Shown here: positions 53,827-64,000 of the stretch, one piece after another
Layout of the letters: each line of letters begins with the position of its first letter
How positions within the stretch are numbered: position 1 is the stretch's first letter
From: Halocaridina rubra
Taxonomy: Eukaryota; Arthropoda; Malacostraca; Decapoda; Atyidae
Reading direction: 5' to 3'
Assembly (NCBI GenBank): GCA_037179515.1
Contig: JAXCGZ010009473.1
Location: 138,771 to 202,770, forward strand
DNA: 64,000 nt
The notes under the pieces: model-generated
The model's input: the letters and a program-made list of their open reading frames with translations, nothing else
Databases searched by the model: none
Told to the model about the DNA's origin: nothing
Translations under genes and position numbers: made by a program

Positions 53827-56674
53827 CTGGTTCATCATCATCATCATCATGCAAACAACAGCCATCCATCGCCATTATAAAGTTTACCATGAATGCAGAA
53901 GCAATATGAAAAAGCATACCAGGATCACATTAGGAGGGATTATAATAATGGCCGCTTCTTTATCAAAAGCACTTATTAATTAATGCTTAACATTATTATT
54001 GTAAATCATATGTTACTTTAGTTGCAATGAGATAACTAAAATGTTTATCATTTAAGTAATTAAAATAAATTAAAATATTATATAATATAAAATATGTGTT
54101 AGTCCTTATGATCAAATAAATTCTAAATCTAAGTATATGTAAGTGCAAATTGTAAACATTTCTCTGTGAGCTGGCATAACAACCTAGAGTATCTTACTAA
54201 CCCTGCATCTATGCACAGAAAGTGTATACAAAAGCAAAATATATGATCAAATTTCTTTGTTTTATTTTCTTAATGAAGCATCAAAGTGACGAAATACTAA
54301 TCGGATAAGTAAGACAATCCATAAAGTTGGTATAAAATAAACAAAACAGCAGACGTGTGCATAGTCCACAAACTAATACAATATCCTCCCTCCTGTTTCT
54401 TATGCACTTTGAAAACACTAATAATATCAAATATTTAGTAATCTATAGTTGCAAAAGAAATCACATTCGCTAGAATGTTTTTTATACTCTTCCACTATCA
54501 TGTGATAAGTGTTTCAAGATAATAGAAATAGCTCCCTATAAGAGTAATAATCATATCTAAGAAGTATAAAAGAATGTGGCAGGCACTGGTAGATACAAGA
54601 GGCATTAGAAGTTAGGAAGTGGATGTATAAAAATAAACTTATATGACTGCCTATAAAACTATACTTCCATAAGAAGTTCTTCCCAAAATGATGCAAATAT
54701 ATTAATTATTCTTGAGGTAAACGAAAATTATAAAGAAAACTTCAATCCAAAAGCTTTCAAGAACCCATCATAACAGATTATGCGTGTGAACTTTAGGGAT
54801 AAAAACCAAAAGCTTGGGGTACATATTTCAGAATTACCAATTAAGATTAGATATACAATGAGAATAAAAAAACATGATTTGTAGAGCTCCTTTAGAAGAG
54901 TTGAGAAAGCTTCAAAGTGTTATGATCTGAAGACAATGCTGTCTAAACCTACTCACAAAGTTATATTTTACCCTTAATGAAGCCCAAGCTAAAAATAACA
55001 CAGTACAGTAGCGTATCACTAAACAAATCAAACTATTACAAAGTATGAATTAATCTTAAAGTTTTTTTCATTATATATAGTACTGATAGGTTGTAAAGGA
55101 CTAAACACAGATTTTTTTCAATTTTTTTCCATGCTTTCCTGAGTTTAGGACCAAAAAATGCATTTGCAGGTAACAAGGTATATCTTTAGTCTTGAATAAC
55201 TGCAACAAAATACAGAAAAACAGTAGAATGAAATAAAACACACTTATTTTTATGATCTACAAAGCTGCATATACATTCCTATTGATGAATCTTTAAGATA
55301 TGTTCATTATGCAGTAGCAATAATCAAATAAATGTTTGTATATCTTAAAAGCATATATCTTAATAGCAAATGAATAACAATATTTAGCCCTATACCATAC
55401 AAAAAATCAGTTTATATTATACTGATATTCATACTTTCTGTTAAATATGATTCATTTTATTTTTGCTGTACACCCTATCATTCTAGTTAAAATTAGATAA
55501 ACATACTTCATCTAATAAGTAAAGTAAAAAGTATCTAATGAATCCCTGTTTAGCAATAAGATATTAGTCAAGCACTGGCTGTCTAAGTATATTAAGCCAG
55601 TAAAGAAGTAAACTACTGTGTTTATCTGATAACCAAAGATGCTCCAGTAGACTAATATAAGGTTTTATACTATCTTAAAAGTAATAAAAGAAGCAACAGT
55701 TAAAATAAGCTTGTGCTCATGATCAATTAATAAATATTTTCATCAAAGTTCCAACAACAATTATTACTGATGAAACAATGTACTTTGTAGGAAGTTCTGA
55801 GACTATAAAGGAGTTAGTACTTAACAACACTGGATGACAATGTAAATTTTGTTACTTGAACAATATAAGTCAACTTCCTTAATCTAAATATACTAAGAAT
55901 AACAGAGTAATGGTGGAACAGTACAGTATTGTACAAAATATTAATTTCAAATAAAAACACTTCGCCACTCAAAAAGAATTTCCTCTTTTTTTTATAGTAC
56001 TTGTACACATGGCAAGAGTTCCAGTTCTCTACAGTCTCTTCGAGGTCAAATGTCATCAGAAAATATATCACTCTATGAACATAATATATTACTTTTTTAC
56101 AGTAACTACGTTTGCATACAATGGATCAGAGAATAGGACTGGGGTGACAAGGATAAGGGAATAAACCTATCATAAAAATGAACAAATAGGGGAGTAACAA
56201 GGATTAGGTTACCTCTAATACGACAAAGAAGTAAGAAAGACACAGATCAATACCAAATATGGGCATATGTGTAGGAAGCTCTAAAATAATGACTAAACTA
56301 CTATTCAGAGAGGGTGTTTCAAAGGTATAATGAAGTAACTGGGAACTTTATGATAAAGCACAGTACAGAGTGTAAGAAATACCAAGCAGTGCTCATAAAA
56401 AGTGGGTCGTGTATAACAGCGTACTACAAAATATGGTATACCATTCGGAAACAAAACATATATATATGTAGAATGAAGATATATACACCTAAAAAATACA
56501 CTAGTTTATCAAATTTCTTAATGAAGCTGAAAATAAAAAAAATATTATAAAACTACATTACAGTACACAAAACTATATATTACATTAGTGACGTACTACC
56601 TGAAAAATAGTACATGTTGTAGCTTACACATCAATGGAAAGAAAAAAAATATAAAAGGAGAAATTGTAACTTAC
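53827..56674 (-). other. Intron 2
   Basis: 2848 bp, AT-rich. A (ATC)n run at 53832-53850 abuts the acceptor of exon 3. Nothing else recognised. Confidence 0.85.
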
Positions 56675-56863
56675 TCTCTCCCCCTGTGGTCCCTCAGGTC
56701 CAGGAGGTCCAGGGGGACCAGGTGGACCTGCAACACCTGGTGGACCCTGTATCCCAGGAGGCCCTGGCTCACCAGGGAATCCATCTCTTCCATCCATTCC
56801 AGGCAGTCCATCCTTGCCACTTAGGCCGGGAGGCCCTGGAGGGCCTGGACTTCCAGGGTCCCC
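56675..56863 (-). CDS. Collagen exon 2: 21 Gly-X-Y triplets
   Basis: 189 bp, 63 codons, uninterrupted Gly-X-Y from [12 protein letters not shown] to GPEGPQGER. Acceptor tttttag|GGG and donor AGA|gtaagt, phase 0 at both ends. It is rich in GPP triplets (trimer-stabilising when the Y prolines are hydroxylated) and contains [18 protein letters not shown]. This is the longest perfect triple-helix exon seen and probably starts the second collagenous domain. Confidence 0.95.
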
Positions 56864-57463
56864 CTAAAAAGAGTACAGGGAAGATTTTTCTATCGTTATT
56901 TGTGAACATACACCCAAAAGTAAATCTAAATATATCCACTCTACTTTAAAAGATTTGACAACCATGTTATCAGTGAATTTAAAGGTTTGGTAATAGCAAT
57001 TATAAACTGAATATTTTTCATTCCAAAATGATGATTTACTGAATTTAAATATTTCATACTTATTAGACTAAAGATGATTGAAAACATTTTCAAATTAATG
57101 TCTTTGCTGACTTAAGATTATGGGAATGGGTCAAGGGAATTTATTATCTATGATACAAGTTTAGTTGTCCAGAAAAAAAAAATTATTTTTCTCTTTTTTT
57201 TAGGAAGGGTAAGATAAAACTGGACAAAGAAATCGAACAGGTAAAACCAATCAAAAATTACTAACATCAAATTACTGCCGAACCTAACCAGATGTCATAG
57301 TACAATATAATACATAATAGCTTTGTTTTCATGAATATCTTAACTAAGTTTTGTATAACTAACATAATCTCATCAGAATACAAATATACTGTAGATATTT
57401 TTGGGGGTGGTGGCAAAATCTAAATTAATTCAATAGCGGAAAAGTACGTAAAAGCTCTGAACT

Positions 57464-57583
<120 letters not shown>

Positions 57584-57645
57584 TATATTAAAAAGCCTTC
57601 GTCTACAGTTATATATCATTAAGCTATTGGGAAGCGATTAATAAA

Positions 57646-57713
<68 letters not shown>
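57646..57713. repeat. (TAA)n microsatellite
   Basis: About 68 bp of AAT repeats, 70 bp from the (TA)n array. Confidence 0.97.
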
Positions 57714-57717
<4 letters not shown>

Positions 57718-58105
57718 TAAATAAGTGCAACTAGGCACAATGCATCCAAACTATTTCATAAATTTTTTCAAGTTTTTTTTTTTAAGGCTTGAACGAAAGT
57801 TTCTTATATAAAAAATGATTTTTTTTTTTTGCGACTTTGCGAGTTAGTATTATTTATCTACGCTACAATACTTGGTAAATGCTTTCTTTCACACGAGTAA
57901 AATAACGATAAGTAGAATTGGAAAAATTACCTGAAACAAATGAAAAGAAAAATGATTTTCATTATCTTCTCGTTTCTTAACCGGGGTTAACTAACCTTGC
58001 TACCACAACCAAATCTAATCTAGATATATAACAAATTTCAAGAAATATTTTGGGAGTGTGAAAGTAACCATTTACTTAAATGCTTTAACAAGCATCTTAA
58101 AAGTG

Positions 58106-58418
<313 letters not shown>

Positions 58419-58499
<81 letters not shown>
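58419..58499. repeat. (TA)n microsatellite right of SINE
   Basis: 81 bp alternating AT. Confidence 0.98.
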
Positions 58500-58500
<1 letters not shown>

Positions 58501-59710
58501 CATGCAGTAAGTTCTAAATTATTATAATGTCCGTCAAAACTACGCTTGATAATCTATAAAAGAACATAAAAAAACTACAAAAAGAAAATAGCAAGCAGTG
58601 GCCACCCAAAATAAACAGCATTCAAAAAAGCACCAAAATAAAACTAAATATTATGATATAAATAAAATGACTCAATCAACCATCCCACACACACAGTAAT
58701 TAAGTTTATTATCGTTATAATGCAATAAAGAAAAATTATGAAACTTTTCGTATTGTTTCCTTTAGTTTTTTGGTTTTGCCTAATATGTACGCGTCACTGG
58801 AGCTTAGCGCCCAGTGGTCATCTGAAGGCAATGTCTATTGAAATACAAAATGACTACTTAAATTTAAAGTGAAGTGAGACCACTGTCAATTTGAAGAAAA
58901 CAACAAATATACTTATAAGTATTTTTTTTATATTTTTTATCAATCTGCAATTGACAAAATCAATAATAAACAGTTATATTTATAACTATTGTGAAAACAA
59001 TATTAATGTTAGCTCCCAAAAAAGCTCGTTAAAGGATGCATATAAAATTTGAATATAAATTAAAATTTGATTGGAAGTATATTTTTCAAGAGTAGATCAA
59101 TATATGAAAACGTCCAATAAATACTGTTACTGCTATATTTAATTTCATCAGAAAATACACAGAAAAGTTTCTGTTTATACTTCAAACTGATGAAGTTTAT
59201 CATGTTTTTTAAGGCCTCCGGATATTATCAACTTGTAAATAATACATTGTATACATAAGACGAATCTCCATATAGGAAATTCATAAATTTCTTTGAAGAG
59301 CTATATACATAAGTAATATATACACATAAAACATGTCTCCATATAGTTTAGTCTTTGTCCATAACCTGTCCACCCTCTGCATCTGTAAAATGTAAACTTA
59401 ATTGTATATATTTCCGTTAATGAAGTTATTTCTGAACATTGCCAAGAAGCCGTTAACCAAGCCTTTGCCATAAATTAGAAATGAAGCCATTAGATGCTGG
59501 AGGAAAGCTGGCTAATGAGCACTTAAGTCAATTCATTTCCTAGCCAAAAGCTGTGGGCGTGTCTTTACAGACCTTACTGAGATGAACAGATAATAATATT
59601 CATTCATACATTTTTATACTGAGATAGTGTATCATACTTTCATGTCATCTCTTCACAGTGAGTCTTTGTTTAAATGAAAATTAGCATTTCCTTCTAAGAT
59701 AAGTGTTGAT

Positions 59711-59711
<1 letters not shown>

Positions 59712-59779
<68 letters not shown>

Positions 59780-59790
59780 TGTCATTTACA

Positions 59791-59852
<62 letters not shown>

Positions 59853-59865
59853 TCTCTCTCTCTCT
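59712..59865. repeat. Paired (CT)n arrays
   Basis: (CT)n at 59712-59773 and about 59794-59865, separated by tttcccatgtcatttacaga. Frames of alternating Ser-Leu or Arg-Glu here are artefacts. Confidence 0.97.
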
Positions 59866-60429
59866 ACCCTACTCATTTACTAATTCTGTTTCAGCGATCA
59901 TAACCCGACAAAGACTGTATATTCGGTACATTTATACAAGTATATATCGTAGACGTTAATTCACATATGCTAGAAAGACCCTCTTTCAAACATTCCTTTT
60001 AAAGCGGCACTATATATATTAGCATATTATAAACTCCATTGTTCCTCATCTTTTGACAAAAAGAATAATTTTTTTTGAAAGGATAAAATTTACATTTAAG
60101 TTTTAAAGTCATGTTTACAAAATGCCTCTTGATGATATAATAACAATGACAATATATTTTTTGCAACTTTTGACAAAACAAATTTCACTCGTACACATAC
60201 TCTCAAAACCATACTTATGAGTATGCATATCACAATCATGTATACCGCATAGTGATAAACTTGTATACACATACATGAGAATAAACCCTAATCAAGTGCG
60301 CTTAATCCTTGCATAAGTAATTTTTCATAAGAAAATTATAAACACAAGTCCAGATATACACATTTAATATACACCTTCCAGTGTTTATATTTCAGGAAGA
60401 ATCAAGTGCATAGAGAGATACACTAACAA

Positions 60430-61047
<618 letters not shown>

Positions 61048-61144
61048 TTAAATCCCTACAACATGTGTATAAAGCTTGGGAGTATAACAGAAGACACTTA
61101 AATGAAAAAAAAGTGATAGAATTAAGGCTTAAAAAAAGACTTAC

Positions 61145-61201
61145 TTTAATTGTAAAAATTCTATTACTGTCAATGAATTCCGTAGCGTCAGCCTCAGTCC
61201 C
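61145..61201 (-). CDS. Collagen exon 1 of window: non-collagenous linker
   Basis: 57 bp, 19 codons, phase 0 at both ends, reading GTEADATEFIDSNRIFTIK. A long T-rich tract ending in gcag precedes it and the donor is AAA|gtaagt. It is not Gly-X-Y and joins directly to GDPGSPGPP of exon 2. As I remember the MACIT collagens, a non-collagenous block ending in a hydrophobic-Ile-Lys run precedes a GDxGxxGPPGPP collagenous start, which supports membership in the same gene despite the 4.3-kb intron. A chance open frame of this size is possible, but the splice sites and phase fit well. Confidence 0.68.
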
Positions 61202-61542
61202 CTGCAACAGCATCGTAAAGACAAAAAAACAAAACAATTCACACGAATTCACAAGACAAAAACACTTCAGTAAAGATTCTAAATAAAATGAATTCAAGAT
61301 GGCGGATGCCAAAGCAACAAGGATGAATGACAACATGATGGGAAATGGACAACACAATCACTGTTAAATAATGAACATAAAAAAAAATCAATATGGCGGA
61401 TGCTAAGAGCAAAAAAAGATTAATCATAAAATGAGGGAGGAGGGTAAAATGAGAGATAAATATGAAATAAGGAAAAAGAATAAGGATAAAAGAAAAATGG
61501 TGAAATTTAAGTGTTTTTTCAAAATTTATTTACCAATATTTA

Positions 61543-61670
<128 letters not shown>

Positions 61671-63040
61671 GAAGAAAAAATAAATCCATTACTTCAAAAA
61701 GAAAGGAATCCATAGAAAAATATTTTGAATATTATATGTATTCTAAAAGTCATATGACAATATATTCTTTTGCATAAGAAGTTTTTGCAAAATACAAAAG
61801 AGTTTTGCATTGCCAAAAAAGACAGAGATGGGGGAGGGGGACCCAAGAAGTTCTGCATAAGGAATTAAAGGGCAAAATGGGTCAAGTTTTAAAAATAAAA
61901 CTTAAGAGATTAAATGGATCAAAAGCTTCATAGTGATTATTTACTATTTATAAACTTATTCAACTTAAAAAACTTTTAATTATTGACATAACAAACTTTT
62001 TTTTTTATTTGAAATTATATATGCATAACCTATACAGAAAAAAAAAATTAAAATCATGGTTTATTTATCATTTAAAAAAAACAATAACACAAAAAACACA
62101 TAGCCCAAAAGAGCATACAAAACAAATAGGCCAAAACAAACACATCGACAAACACAGATGGCAAAGCTTGTGGACAAAGATAAACAGAGATTAGTCATTA
62201 AAAAAACACTATACAAAAACATTTAACATAGAAAATGCATAAACAGAGAGAATAGAAAATAAATACACTGATTAAAACAAATATTAATTGCATATATACA
62301 TACTGGTTAAAAATAAGCACTATTAATAAGCACTATTAATGTTAATTAAATAAATACATAAATGAGTAGTCAGTGTAGGATTAAGCTGAAAATAAAAAAA
62401 ATATATATATAATTCTAAGAAGGATTTTAGGAGTAAAGATTACTAATTCCAACACCGAGAAAAGCCTGTAAACTACAAACAGATATATACAAACAATTAT
62501 AAACAAATGGGTTAATAAAAGCAAACAAATTAATAAATACTAAATATTTACAAAATAAACACGTGAAAACATGGTATAATCATGCAACACAAGTATAATG
62601 AACACGTGGAACGTGCGAAGATGATGTCAGTAGGAACACGATGAATTCGTCAGGACACGTATGACACACGAATTATTTTTACAAAAAGAAAAAGAAAATT
62701 GAGTGAATTACACGTCACAGACGATAACAACGAAAATTGATGAAAATGAACAATCAGTTCTGAATAACTTAAAAGCAGTTGCTAACAGGGACTTTGCAGA
62801 GAGGAGATATTTTCGTAAATATTAAACTCTTTTTTTTTCGATATTAACACTACGTGTCTCGAGGAGAAAATTCCATTTTTACCTGATAACTTTTGCGAAA
62901 GTCCATAGCACTTTATCCCTATTAAGTCCACCAATAGCATAATAAGTAGTCTGTTCGTTTGCAAAAAGTTTAGTTTTCTATTTCTTCAGGAAAAGGCCTA
63001 TAAAGTCTGAGGATATCCAAGAGTTATTGCTAATATAAAT

Positions 63041-63327
63041 GATACCTCTGAAACCCATGTCATTCCAATGATACCTCTGAAACCCATGTCATTCCAATGA
63101 TACCGCTGAAACCCATGTCATTCCAATGATACCGCTGAAACCCATGTCATTCCAATGATACAGCTGAAACCCATGTCATTCCAATGATACCGCTGAAACC
63201 CATGTCATTCCAATGATACAGCTGAAACCCATGTCATTCCAATGATACCGCTGAAACCCATGTCATTCCAATGATACTTCTGAAACCCATGTCATTCCAA
63301 TGATACCGCTGAAACCCATGTCATTCC
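63041..63327. repeat. 29-bp minisatellite, 10 copies
   Basis: Units start with gatac at 63041, 63070, 63099, 63128, 63157, 63186, 63215, 63244, 63273 and 63302. The rest of the unit (ctgaaacccatg, tcattccaat) is invariant; only the bases after gata vary (cct, cct, ccg, ccg, cag, ccg, cag, ccg, ctt, ccg). Confidence 0.97.
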
Positions 63328-63997
63328 TAGCAGAAGACACTCGTGAGACCCATTTATAAAAGTAACTTATAAGAACAGATTAACTCGCATCTCAATACAT
63401 TCTTTAACACTTCATCAATGTACAAGAATAAAATTACACTGATACAAAAATGAATCTCTTTAAATAGTGACACTACAGAAAAGCCGAATATGACATGAAT
63501 TTGTAAACATCAAAACTAAAAAAAAAAAAAATTGGTAAAAGTTAAAATCTTTCCAGTAAGTTACCAGGATGCGTATATATTTCCCACACAAGACTAAAGA
63601 GTTTAAAAAAAAAAAGTATAAGAAGCAGTTTATTTCCGCTGCTGCTACTTTAGAACATTCATTCCTAAGCGAAAAACGAATAATTATGATTAACAAAAAG
63701 CAAAAAAAGCTGAAGCAGTGATAAACAGCAGTAATAAATGCAGCAAAAATAAAAAAAAAATAAAAAATAAGTCTTTTAAAAGTTCCAGTAAAATGGCGCT
63801 AAGCATATAAAGCAAATCGCGAATAATATTAATGAATTAAACACGCTTTCAGCATCACTAGATTAGCAATTTTAAATTAAAAAAATTAACACCCCTGCTC
63901 CCCAGCATTCATTTTTGTAGGGTTAATGGAGAGATTGTCCCAGGATGCTGGGGATATTTTGCGATTAGTTGTCTCCTATTTCGCCTGCTAATCTCAC

Positions 63998-64000
63998 CTT
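63998..64000 (-). CDS. Possible 3' end of the preceding collagen exon
   Basis: Only AAG of the exon is in view, followed by gtgaga. The donor is consensus and lies on the right strand upstream of exon 1. Three bases cannot show coding content. Confidence 0.2.

Noticed and set aside
62782..62964. 60-codon minus-strand frame with a hydrophobic start, possible signal peptide exon
   Set aside because: There is no ATG at the start, and the gtaaaa donor after ttatcag is weak; not supported as the collagen N-terminus.
63041..63327. CRISPR array
   Set aside because: Units are directly contiguous without unique spacers, and the context is animal DNA.

Overview
The window is AT-rich eukaryotic DNA that is almost all intron and repeat. 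Protein-level content and repeat types suggest an arthropod, most likely a decapod crustacean (long (TA)n arrays, several non-LTR retrotransposon families, a tRNA-derived SINE). The organism is an inference; nothing in the sequence names it.

The main gene runs on the minus strand, from about 61.2 kb down to about 6.3 kb. I reconstruct 19 exons (17 strong, one good, one tentative), each with splice sites and compatible phase, giving about 512 codons. It encodes a collagen with interrupted Gly-X-Y repeats. I assign it to the MACIT transmembrane collagens (vertebrate types XIII/XXIII/XXV, nematode COL-99). The last exon carries the C-terminal cysteine motif [18 protein letters not shown]. The non-collagenous blocks also sit where that family has them: 'IDSNRIFTIK' then GDPGSPGPP, and 'GEVIT' then GPPGPP. 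The cytoplasmic, transmembrane and first collagenous parts are not in the window. A splice donor at the extreme right edge (AAG|gtgaga) may end the preceding exon.

Layout. 1-2256: LINE relic (+) containing two nested DNA transposons. 2257-6329: AT-rich, one MITE, possible 3' UTR of the collagen. 6330-18733: C-terminal collagen exons, with a LINE endonuclease relic and two (TA)n arrays around a MITE in one intron. 18734-27913: a microexon-bearing interruption region, an RTE tail, a (TA)n array and a full-length dead Tigger-like transposon. 27914-36266: three collagen exons around a large intron full of LINE, SINE, RTE and minisatellite sequence. 36267-43846: intron with LINE relics of two families. 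43847-56863: five more collagen exons; one intron holds a 203-bp tandem duplication and, on the same strand, a multi-pass membrane ORF that may be a nested gustatory-receptor-like gene or pseudogene. 56864-64000: a SINE between (TA)n arrays, (CT)n and (AC)n arrays tied to LINE 3' ends, the most upstream collagen exon, and a 29-bp minisatellite.

I see no rRNA, functional tRNA, CRISPR, operon or bacterial feature. I did not find a clearly new biological system. The best leads are the nested receptor-like ORF, the microexon region with basic cleavage-like motifs, a G-quadruplex motif on a 5' splice site, a GC-AG intron, and transposons sitting inside (TA)n arrays.
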